From Fistularia commersonii (lineage: Eukaryota; Chordata; Actinopteri; Syngnathiformes; Fistulariidae), in contig JBBMNZ010000019.1 in assembly GCA_037954325.1 (NCBI GenBank), forward strand, positions 12,236,501 to 12,300,500: DNA of 64,000 nucleotides, read 5' to 3'. Each line of letters begins with the position of its first letter. Within the stretch, counting starts at the first letter, position 1. This document shows, piece by piece, positions 38,882 through 51,100 of the stretch. Under the pieces are notes generated by a model. That model was given only the letters and a program-made list of their open reading frames with translations, searched no databases and was not told the DNA's origin. The translations under genes were made by a program, and so were the position numbers.

Positions 38882-39107
38882 TCAGACCTCATCCACAGAC
38901 GCAATTTGCTCCTGGTCCCCCTCCTGGGTCGCTCCGAGCGGTCCGGCCCACCACAGGCTCAGGGTGTTATCTTGTCTGTTTTCCTGCTGTGACACCACGG
39001 CCCCCCCTCCCTCTTCATCAGAGGTGGAGTCACCCTCGCTGTCGCCGGGCCATGGGAATTGACGCTGGCCGCTGGACATGGCCAACAATGGCATGAAGGG
39101 GTGGATA
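38882..39107 (-). CDS. wrap53: wrap53 last coding exon
   Basis: This exon encodes residues 475-549: IHPFMPLLAMSSGQRQFPWP, an acidic loop GDSEGDSTSDEE, the closing strand TLSLWW, and a short acidic tail ending DEV before TGA at 38882-38884. Confidence 0.93.
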
Positions 39108-42100
39108 CTGAGGATCACAGGAAACAGGAAGCGAAAAAGGCATGACGCAAAAATCTAATACACTTTGTCAGAAAATCCCAATATAAATCTAATGACTCAT
39201 TTGAATTTGTTGAAATCCTCATGTTTTGAAATGTAGCTTTAATCCACCGATCCTGTTGCTGCCAAAAATGTCTGAAAAAGTGTGTTTTACTGTGTCTTTA
39301 CAGCAAAATCCCCGTCTTTTCTCTTCTGTTTCAAATGTTGATGATTTAGCCTACTTTCATGGGCATTTGTTAATTTAATTGGTTTATTAAATTATAATGT
39401 TCTTCTCCCTGGACTATAAATATTGCCGGTCTTAAACACTAGTAATTACTACAACCGGCACCGCAGCGGACTGACAAATCAGAAAGCAGATGCGAGTTGT
39501 CGCCATTTGGTCAGCTGTCACCGCAGCCCCTGCACTTCCTACTTTAACCAGACAGACAGGAGGGGATACATGCTGATTGATTCTGTCAGGGTGGTCAGGG
39601 TTAAAATTCCAGGGTGGCCCTGTGGTTCTTCTGCAGTGGTATGACGTCATCACGTACGATTGGGGTGGTCGGACAGGGTTCATACCTGATCCCATTAATG
39701 CAGTCCCAGTGAGCTTGGAACGTGAGCTGAGGTTGCAGCACATCCTCATTGCCATCAGGAGGCGCTGTCTGGGTGTCCCACATTGACACCATTCCCTCTG
39801 TGTCCCCACTCAGCAGGTATCTACCCGACCTGGAAACAACACACGGAGGAGAAAGGTTTTCCGCCTATTTTCTTGCAGTGAAGTATTCACGCACCCTTGG
39901 GGAATGGAGACATGGGATGCAGACTGTCTACACTGTCAGAGAGCAGACATATTGTTCCATGACGACCCACAGGCAGAATTAAACTTACATGTCGAGGTCA
40001 AAGTAGATGCGCTGATTTGTTGCAACATTCCTCTTGAGTGAAAACACAACTTTCCCCGGCTCTCTGAGATCCCAGCACAGTATTTCTGGATCCTGCATCA
40101 CATCATCCACACACACATGCACCTCATTTAAATGTTTGTCTGTTTATGTCTTTTTTTTTTTTTGGATAGTGGTGGTCATTCAAAAATATACATACACAGT
40201 AAATATGTCTTAATAAGGTATAAAACATGTCAATATAAAATAAAAATTACATAAAATAAAAACAAGTTAAATCACAAACTCAAATTAGATACATTAGAAA
40301 AGTTTTGGGCAGAACATACGAAACTTCAATTTCAAACCTTGTCTATGATGGGGGGGTACGCTGTTGGGAGATCGAAAGAGAATTATTATTTTATAAATTT
40401 AATTAAGTGTATCCGGTGTCGTATTAGCTGTGTGTATTGAAAATGAATGTCCTTTTGAGGGCAAAATCACTGCCAATGAATCAAATAAAGGGCAAAACTA
40501 TTTGTTCATTGTGCACTATGAGTAATTATTGGACTATTTAGTTGTTTTTTTTTTACTGACAATTTGTGATAACGCTTATGTGACTCTATTGTACAAGTCA
40601 TGTTACTTTCTTCAAACAGCCCAATGATAGCACCTGCAGGATCATTAATCACCAGGTCCTTCACTGACTGCTACTCGGGGCACTCACCTTGCGGCCCCCG
40701 GTGTACAGGTAGTTGCCGTCGGGGGAGAAGAGCAGATGGGTGAGGCCTCCGTGGTGGCGGGTCGGCAGCAGGGCCAGCAGGGTGCCATCTTGGCAGGAGT
40801 AGAGGCCAACGCAGCGGGAATAAGAGCCGCAGGCGTACACAGACTGGCACAGGCTGAAGCCAAAGCAGGAGATGATGCCACTTTGGCCCTGTTTCTTCAC
40901 TGCAGCAAAGACCAGTAGTGATGAGAAACCGGCATTTGGAAGGAATTAAAGCCTTTAAGCGCCCCACAAGGCACAGTCATTTCAAGTCAAAATTTGCTCT
41001 TGGCAGACCCTGGGTTTCTGTTTGAAAGAAAAATACATTTGTGCAACAATCCACACATAAACCCGCATTTTAATCGCCTAAATTTTTTTTGAGCATTTCC
41101 TTCTTTCCTAAATGGTTTTTCTTCCAGCGGAAAAGAAGCTTTTAGAATGTCTTTAGAGCAGAAAAGTCGAACAGAAGATTTGGCACAGATCTCACGCGTG
41201 TCTGTTTTCAAGATGGATTTGTGTAATAATGTACAGTTATTGGTGATAAAGCTGGACTGAAGGGAGTCAAAGAGAGCATACCAGAGTAAGCCGTGGTAAT
41301 AACCAGGGCTATCCGGCACCACTGAGAGCATGTGTGAGCACACACGGGCGAAATTCAGATGTGGTGTGGGTTACATGTACTCTCACTATTTTAATTGGGA
41401 GAGAGTCAGCTGAATGCTACACTTACAAGCCATTCACTAATATATAAATAAGAACAATATTAGGTTATTGTTAGCATTTAAACATGCAACTATGCAATTG
41501 CCATTCACCCTGATCCTTCCTTTATGTAATTAATAACAAGCACTGGAAATAAAACAAATAAGAGGGGCATGATTTAGTAAGTAGGGGAAGTAAAAAAAAA
41601 AAGAACTGCAAGACAACGGAGATGCTTGAAGTGCATGATGGAGATTCAGGAATAAATCACAGTAAACATTGGGTAGCCTTGTTGTTTTGTCAGGTACAAG
41701 ATAAAAGCTCTCCTTGGTTCGTTCAAGGAGACTTCAGCTTGCGAGATGTGACAGCCAGCTGTCATAATGCAACTTCCTCCATGCACTGCAGCATCATTAT
41801 GCTTTTCACAATGTCCCTGTTTGCATATTGTTTGTCTACTGACTTTGATTATCGAAGAACACAGCTTGTGAGTGTGCAGGATGTTTGCTTTGTTTGTATT
41901 TCTCTTTTGGTAAATAGCTCGCAGTGCAGAGTTTCGATCGCCCCTGAATGAGACTTTTCGAAACTAAGCAGATTTTATAGAATTTGATAAGATTATGAAT
42001 AATCTCTATATACACCGATCATGATGACCACGTGCCTGGTACTCTGGAGATCCTACTTCTGCCAGCGAGCAGTTATGAGGCACAGACTCCATCAGAACGC

Positions 42101-45100
42101 TGAAGGTGGTCTGTAATATCTACAATAACTTGTTTATCAAGCACATTCCTGAGTGTTCAGTTGGACTGAGATCTAGGGAAAGCAAAGGCTGACAAATTGA
42201 AGTCAAACCTTCAGATCCCTTTTATTATAATTTGGGAAGGTAACAACCACTAAAGACCAGGACAGGAGCTACAATTTTGGAGACGCTCCGTTCCAGTCAT
42301 CAATCCACCCAATATTGGCCATGGAAAGTCACTGGCATCCTTATGCTTTCCCACTTTTACTGTATTTCAACTTTCTGCTAATCACTTCAATCACTGTGAT
42401 GTGCAATATGTAATGTAGTGATAATATCCCATGAGTTTTGACGGCTAAAATAATAACTTTCAACATCCTTGCATTCTTTCAGATATTGACTGGTGGCTGA
42501 CCTATGGTGGGCCGCTCCTCGCAGTCTCTCCCAGGCCGCTCAGTGTAGAAGACGCGCACAGTTTTGTCGAAGCCACAGTAGAGCTGCAAGCCATCGGGAG
42601 AGAAGCAAAGGGAGTGGGCCGCCGTCAGCTCATCCAGGTGGTTGTAGGGTCGGAAACTGGCTCGCACCTCCCCATAAAATGCATCCCATATGTGGACTGG
42701 ATTGTCGCGGCTACTGCTGGCAATACTGCAGAGGAGCGAGAAGAATCAAAAGGTTAGGGATGAGGGGAGAAATAACGGTAGAGTGAAATAATAAGAGCCC
42801 TCTGGTACTTATCGGTTAAAACCTTTTGCAATACTTTGAACATGATTCACATGAAAAAAGTGATCACTATACACTGTTAGATTATATTGAGCTACCTTAC
42901 TCACATCTTTATGAATAAATACATTCAAATATATCATGATAAAGCAATATACACATGGAAGTAACGTATCTCAGTGTGAATAAACAAGGTAGTAAACAAA
43001 TATTAAGATATCCATTGTTAGGCAAACGCCTGCATCATCTGGTGATTTGAGAGGTTCTGTTTGAGTTTTTGTGAAGAAGTACCCCAAAAACATGTATGTT
43101 AGAAGGCAGAAAATAGTGTTTTTTTTCGTTCAGGATTTTCTTGTTTAAACGGCACAGAATGGGTCAATCAATGGCTTGAAAACTAAATAAAAACATTTAA
43201 AAAAAATAAAGCAACTCACTAGCTGTGATATAGGCAACACAAGATATAGGGGCCAATTAAACCATTCTGAAAGTTGTGTAACGAGGGGGCCGATTATCGC
43301 CTGCTGCTTATTGATCAGTGAGCGATAATCATCTGTCCTGATTCTCGGAATGGATCCAAGATCATAATCAAACTGTTGCCCAGCTGCAATGCAGATAAAC
43401 TGGCTCATATTTGTCAAGGTTCTCAGTCATCCAGGTCTCTGTAAATCATTGTCAAGGTTTATTGCGGCAACCGGACTTAGTCTCTCTTCTTGAAGACGTT
43501 TCACCCCTTATTCGAGAGGCTTCTGAACAAACCAGGGAAAGAAAGGAGAGAAACTAAAGTGGCTTTTTTTGGACATTTTCCTCCATCTGACTTTTTGGAT
43601 TTAGAAACAGTGCGTGTGTTTTTAGCCAGCCTTTCTACCTTTACTCAAATGTTTTTGATGTCCAAATACTGTGCAAAAGTTATTAAACTTGCGGCATCTC
43701 CATAAATGGCAGCAAAATGCAGTTGCTGTTATTTGGATTTTACAGCAAGAGTTTACAACTCTCCAGCGGTTTGATTCAGATCTCTGGAATAATACGTGTG
43801 AAAGCTGCCTTAGGGCACAATCTGGTCACTGGGACCAAGATTTGGTCCAACATAATGGGATTGACTGAGCTTGGCTCAAGCAGAACCTTAGTCTTGTTGG
43901 CTTATGGACAACTGCATGGACAACATCTTCATTGTCCAGGGCCACAGACAAGACAAGGAGATGGTTATTCAGGTTACATGCATTGTTCAAATATAATTTG
44001 AAGCAATTCAAATCTAGTCTCCCAAAACGTTCAAATTACATTAATCGACGAAAACTAGCATACATATACATGTGTATATAAACACAATTACGTGCGCTAT
44101 CACAAACAGACACACACCACTACTTTATAGAAGTAAATCAAACAAATTAAATATTAACACACTAAAATAGAGGAGAGGAAAAAAGGAAGCAGCTGACAAT
44201 TTTCGGACTTAAACATTATGCGTGTCCAAAAACATCTGATTTGAAACATTTTGTTACATCTACAGCACGGCGCACCTTCTACCTGAACAAATCAAACTCA
44301 GGCTGCGTGCTGTAACTCATTAGGGAGACAAGACAGCAGCACATCCGCATTGATTCAAATCAAGGCCATGGCTTTTTAACTCTAATTATGGGGAGCAGAT
44401 CAAATGCCAACACATCACTGCAGCTCAATTAGACAAAGGAAATTAGCTCCTACCGCCGCTGCCGTGTTCTCTTATAGCCCCTCAGAGCTACAGAGCAGGG
44501 AAATGCCCAATTATAATGCTAGACTGCTGCTTGCTTGGAGCAATGCCTAGAACTCAGTGCAACTTTACCAAGCCATAACAGGGACCCTTATTCCCTCTCT
44601 ACAGGAGGGGCATCAAAACACATGGCTTTTGGCACATATCAGGTTCAAGGAGCACAGGGGGAGGAGTGACAGAATGGGAAAAGAGAAAGAAAAGAAGCTA
44701 AAACGCAGTGTTTATTCTAGAATCGCTCAATTTTACCTGGCTGCCTTCAGCCGTTAAAAATGAACACAGCTTGTTCGATCTCTTCGCTGTGCCTGGCAGG
44801 AGCTTTCCTCTGATAGGTGGGATCAATCTGAAGAAGATGAAAAGCGGCTGCTGACGTCTCCCACTGGTACACTCATCCTCATGACAGACAGGTCTTTGCG
44901 TAGTTTTGGCAGATACTCACAGCACTCTCAAGTGGTTCATTCATTGTCCACATGAGTTGTTGTTAAGTTGCGGGCTGTTTACATAAACTCTCCACCCTGG
45001 ACATCCAGTTTCTGACCCGCACTCCCTCCTGTTAGCAAAGCCTGTTTAGAGAAGTGGTGGAATGGTGCCAACACTGGGGACTGTCTGAAGGTGGAGGCTG

Positions 45101-48100
45101 TAACTGGAGGATGATGGGAGCTGAGGGAATGTGTGTTGGCAATTTGACCTAAGCTCTTTAGCGTGGCTCTACCCCTTCTTATTAAGTGATCGGTGGTCTC
45201 TATGGTGATGGAAGGATGTTTCTGATACCGGTTGTGCTTCAGTGCATGCACAAACACTCCCTGATGTCATAATGCAGGCAGGTTAAAACGACCCACAAAA
45301 AAAAAAAAAAAAAAAAAAAAGGGTATCCAGACCCAAGTCAGGGAATCATAAGCCCCTAAAGGTGTTGTCTGCACTCCGGAGTGCCATTAGAAATCTGAAT
45401 CATGCTGAAAGACCTCAAACAGCAGCGCAAACGGCTATGGAAGCAGAGTCGGACAAAACGGAGGCTGACTCTTCACTTCAAATGAGGGACATCAGAAAGC
45501 TTTTAAAGCTTCTCTACATGATAGCGGGTGGCTCCCACAATGAGCGCAAATACCAGCAGGATCAAAGAATGAGTCAGACGCACAACAATATCTTCCATCT
45601 TCAGAGTATCCATAACACCAGCTCAGCATACAGTGCTTTCATACAGTGTGTTCTGTGAACAAAGAAAAAAAGCACCACAGAACAACCATAATAATGCTTG
45701 TCACTGTGTAAAAACCGCTGGAGGAAAACAGATTTTTCCAGGTATTCAGCCTTATGTCTGCCTCACATTTAAAATGCCTTTTCTATCCCGCTGCTCAGAG
45801 CTGGAGGAAGGGGGGGAATGGTTTTCAAAAAAAGAGGTTCGACTCACTAGCATGTATCAGGGTCTAAGGAGCTCATCTTGGGGTACCAGCAGTAGTCATA
45901 GATGGTGTCGCCTTCAGCCATTCTCAGCACTGGACTCTGTCCCAAGGAGAACAAGAGGAAGAGGGCATGGTGACACTGGCAGACACTACAGTCTAGGTTT
46001 TTGATGTCTCTCCATTCAAGAAAAAAAAAAATCTATACATAGGCCTTTACCGCCACAGGAACGCTTGCTTTCTTTATTAGACCTTATCTTTAAATGGATA
46101 CAGTTTGAAGATTTCCTTACAATAAAGAACCTGATTAAAAATCAAGTTTATGATGATCATCGTTTTGAGCATTTAGGAAAACAATATCAACTGTTCGGGA
46201 TCCCAAATATACATAAATATTATAGTCAGTCTTTATATTTTAGCAGCAGTGATTAATTATCTTTAATCCTTTGTATCCATCAAATATTCCACAAGCTGAG
46301 TCAAGGTAATGACAGTAACAAAGTAGGATCAGTAGGATTGACTACATTCCTTTCTTTTAAAGAAAACCTGCATTCTTATGATATTCAAGATGCTACATTC
46401 ACAAACTAAAGCCAGAAAGTGATGCAAGATGATCTGTAGCCAAACCATTTTGGGAAGATCTGATGAGAATATAGGACACATCATGCTTGTGGTATTCATG
46501 ACTGAATATTTGGTTGATTATTCTTCAAGATGGGAGCTGAGGATCCCTGACATCACACTTTGTAACAACCCAAAGCAGTAATGGTTAAAGCACATTTAGT
46601 TTCTAGATGGCCAAATTACAATAACGAGACTTCTTTCAGAAAGAAATATTTAATAATCATATCTTTTGATATGATTTAGAAACTAAACCCTCAAACCCTC
46701 ACTTGATATCCCTTTCACCAAGACAGCATGATCACACTGTAGATTTATTTTATTAGCTAAATCTGCAGCAATATCAGCAACCGCCATAAAACATTTACAA
46801 TGTGTAGCTGTTTTGTTTTTAAACATATCTTCAATCAGCAGTCAATATCATAAACAGTGGATGGCGTAGAGGTTTGAACTTAAAGTTACTCTCCTCTTGA
46901 ACTTGAACAGTAATCAAGACCCACAGATGTGATGAATTTACATAAGAGTGTGTATCGTGTGAGCTTATTGTCTAAAAATAGGACCTACGCATTAGCCTGA
47001 TGGGGGCAGTAAAGGAAAACCTACAGACTTTCAGTTTGCATCAGATTTGGACAGAAAATCATCTATTTAGCCGAGTGCCAACATACGCCATTGTCTCATG
47101 ATTTGCTAACAGTTAATTAACTCCATTTAGCAAAAATGTTGCACCTCTTTCCGTCTTTCAAAACACAAAAATAATAAAATGCGTTTATTGACAGATTTAT
47201 AGCCAACGTCTTTACCTACAAAAAGATGGTAAGCTAGTTTTACACTCACCATCTCAGGAAGCATGTCCCAGCTGTAGCTGTAAATTTCTGGAGGGAGGTT
47301 GTAAACACGAAGCACATTGTCTGCACTGTTGGTCAGGATGCAAGAACCATCTGGGGCCCTGGGTTAGTGAACATGGCAGGATAATAGGAGAGAAAAGAGT
47401 ACGATGGATTATATAAACAGCTGGGAGGTGAAAAATACAAAAGGCTGAGAAGCATATCTGTCTACACTGAATATTGTCTTTCATTGAAAATTGTGGTACA
47501 CAACTGTTTAAAATCACAGATCACGGTTTAGGATTTCAATATCGTTTGCTAATTTTTTGATCATATATTTCAATTTTATACTGTTTTTACAGTTTCCCCT
47601 CCCCAAGAAAATGACTTGATCATTTTTTAAGTTATGGGAAAACACCATGAGTAATGTGGCAAAAGTCAGCGAAACATCACTATGAAGGTGATCCATTGAT
47701 GCCATGTCTAACATTTTCTGTTTATTTCTCACCCACCAAAGTAATTTCCTCGACATGAAAGTCAATGGGATAATGATAAAGACAGACAAACTGGAAGCCG
47801 ACCAAACCATCTGACTGTTTAATTTCATGGGCCAGAATAACAGCCACTTCTTCATATTATTAAAAAGGAACTGTAAAACCACAGAGGACCGTGCGTCTCC
47901 CTTTGACACAATTGGATTGCGTTCCCTTTTTAAACACTGACTCCCAGTGCTAGATAAAAAGAAGAAGAAGAAGAAAGAAGATACTATTCTTACTCAAGAC
48001 CGAGAAAAGGATGCTTCATTAAAAGCAGTTTAGAAAGGCGGCTGACAAGGATGCTGGGAACGAAAACCTTATCGTGCATGACAAAAAACTAAAAACAGTT

Positions 48101-51100
48101 CTTATGCTGTTATGGGATTTGCTGGTGCCAAAAAGCTCATAATGTCTGTGATTTGATTTGACTTGACTTTGATGCCAATAAATATGTTTCTGTCTGACAG
48201 CTCAGATTTTTTTCAAGATCAGAGGACTAGTTTATGCCCTAAGTCAAGCATGTTTTGTTCCTAATTACAGTGCAGATCCATTTTCCCCTTTTCTTGGCTC
48301 TCTTATTATAAGCGTCTGCATACATATGTCTGTATCTGTGCGTGTGTGTGTGCATATGTGGGGGGTTCTTCCCACACAGAGAAGAGCAGAAACAGGTGAG
48401 GTACAGATTGATGCAAAATTAATCACGACGACAAAAAACTCTTGAAAGTATTCATTAGTAGCTGTGTGTGTGAACGCTGTTTTCCTAGATGTGACCAAGA
48501 GTTCAAAGGTGAAGGGAGAAATATCTAACAGGGAGAATCTGGTCACAATTTTCTGGATAGTCAAAAGTGAACACAGAAATAAACCTATATGCACTCAAAG
48601 CTTTTGTGATGAGTATCCATTTTCCATTACTTCTCTGAAAAGGTTTTATTACTCTTTAAAAAGCAATTGTAATAAATTTCCCCCATAATACAGGACAACA
48701 TTAATCATTCATGGGGGAAATCATGATTTATTTCTACTACATAATAGCTTAAATTAATATAATTTTGGCTGATTAATTGGCTAGCAGCTTTTTTCCCCCC
48801 ACTCTCAAACTTCTGCTATTATATTGGTCTTTTAAAATTCACAGCCTCTAACACTTACCATTTGCAGCCTTTGAGGTAATTCTCTGGAAAGTTCGAGTAC
48901 TCTGTCCAGGAACTTGTCAGCATCTGGGGGTTCTGGCTAAAATCTAAGCCAAGACTGGAGGCAATAATACAGAGCAGACGTCAGTTTAAAAGAGCAGGAT
49001 AAACACTTGTATTCTTCCACCATACCAACTATCCCAACAACAGTCTCCCAACCCTGGACGAGCCCAAGGTCTTTATCTCCGGGAAACTGACCATTCGGGG
49101 GCACATATTTAGTTTGTGCTATTGTGCTTTCTGTGCTTATTTTATGAGTGCCATATGTCAATCACACATGCTGAAACTGATCTTAATGTACAATTGTCTC
49201 TTTAGTCAGCATGACAGTTGTACATGACAGATAAATAAATAAATAAATATCACCAAAGTATGAGATAAACGTTCGTGTCAGTTGTCCCTTTGAACAAGAC
49301 ATGATGTAATCTCATGAAGGACTTCTATATATGGCTCTATTCAAGAGATAACGGACTAGGGCAAAATAAAGTGATCAAATGTCTCCTTTATGTGCAACCA
49401 TGTCCAGCCTGGTACACTTGTCATAATTGCAACCAGTCACTTCCTTTGAGTCATCCTGATTTGCCACTTTTTATCCAATCAGGCTGCTTCAACCACAGCA
49501 TGAGGATTATGCGAGTCACACTGTTGGGATCCGGGTACTATACTGAGAGGGGCGTAGTCCAAAACAGTGCTACTGTCCAAACGCTCTTCTAGTTCTACCA
49601 TCAATGCTACCCTGAGCTATAAGTGACAAATGTGACAACTTTCCTATTGCCCCTGGACTGTTGTGGGAGACAGATGGGATAATTCAAGGATGAAAGGTTT
49701 TTTTTTTGTCATTCCACTCTAGGAGAATAGAACAAAATTATGTTTTTATTATCATTTCTTTTATGGGTGTGTGTACATACATTTGTGTGTGTAAAATTGG
49801 GTTGTCCTTTCAGTCTGTGATTAATAGTCAGTGGTAATTGCTACATGGCTAAATTTCAGCTACAGAAAGTAAACACAATGCTTCATATCTAGTAAAAGTT
49901 TTATAGAAGCTGTATTTTTCTTGGATCAACTCACTTGAAGCACAACTCGCTGCAATTTCTCTCTCTCTTCTCTGAGCAGTCACGTCATGATGTGTATGAA
50001 CTTTATCAAACATCTCCGGCTGGAAAACATTAACTAAATTGTTATTATTGAAGTAAAACTGAAAAATCAACCAGTCTATGTTAGCCATACACCTTATTAT
50101 TTAGGAATTAAAGAAATCATATTGAATATTGTATCAGGGCTCTATATCAGTGCATTTCAATGAGCAGTTACTTTTTTATCTGTCAATAGATATGATTCTC
50201 ATCAAAACATTTGAAAATGATGGGCTCACTTAAGTGCACTTCATCAGAATCAAATTGTTGGTGGCAGTTTCGTGATACATTCAAAATCTGATAAGAATTC
50301 TTTAAAAATCTGAAAGTTGATTTTTTTTATGCTACATAACAGATTATTTGTACAAACATGGTGCAATGTATGATTGCATGATTTTTCAATAACTGATAAT
50401 GGCTTGTGAAAATGGGACATTGTAATTTCCTAGGAATGTTGTCAAAGTGATCATTAGAAAATGTAACTACTTGCCAGGATTTATGGTAACAAAGTCTTAC
50501 ACATTGATATTTGCCTGGTTCCTACATTGTTAAATCATTGTTGATGTTCTTTTTGTGAAAAGTACATGATCAGTGTCTTCATATAAATGATTCAAGATTC
50601 AATATCATCAATTATTAAGGTAAATTGAGCAAATTAGTTATTTCAGAAGTGTAAATAAAACTGGTAGCCTTTCACATTAAATTGGTATCCAAACAGTGGC
50701 TCTCAGTTTTAAAAATGTTGGTGACTACTGATGTAACATGTACCGTCCCTCAAATAGACTCATTCCTGATCCTATCCATCCTCGTCACTCCCAAAGAGAA
50801 CCTCAACATCTCAATCTCTGCTACCTCCAGCTTTGCTTCCTGTCCTTTCCTCCCTGAAACTATCTAAACCATAGAGATTTACTGGTCTCACCACTATCTT
50901 GTATACCTTTCCTTTCATTCAGGCTAATACTCTTATCACACATGACTCTGACACCCCACCTGTTCCAATTAGCTTGAATGCATTTCTTCCCCTGCTTTCC
51001 AAACTCTCCATTGCACTGGATTGTTGACCCTAAGGACTTAAAATCCTCCATCTTCTTTTTCTCAACTCCCTGTAGCATCATGGTTCCACCTGGGTCCCTC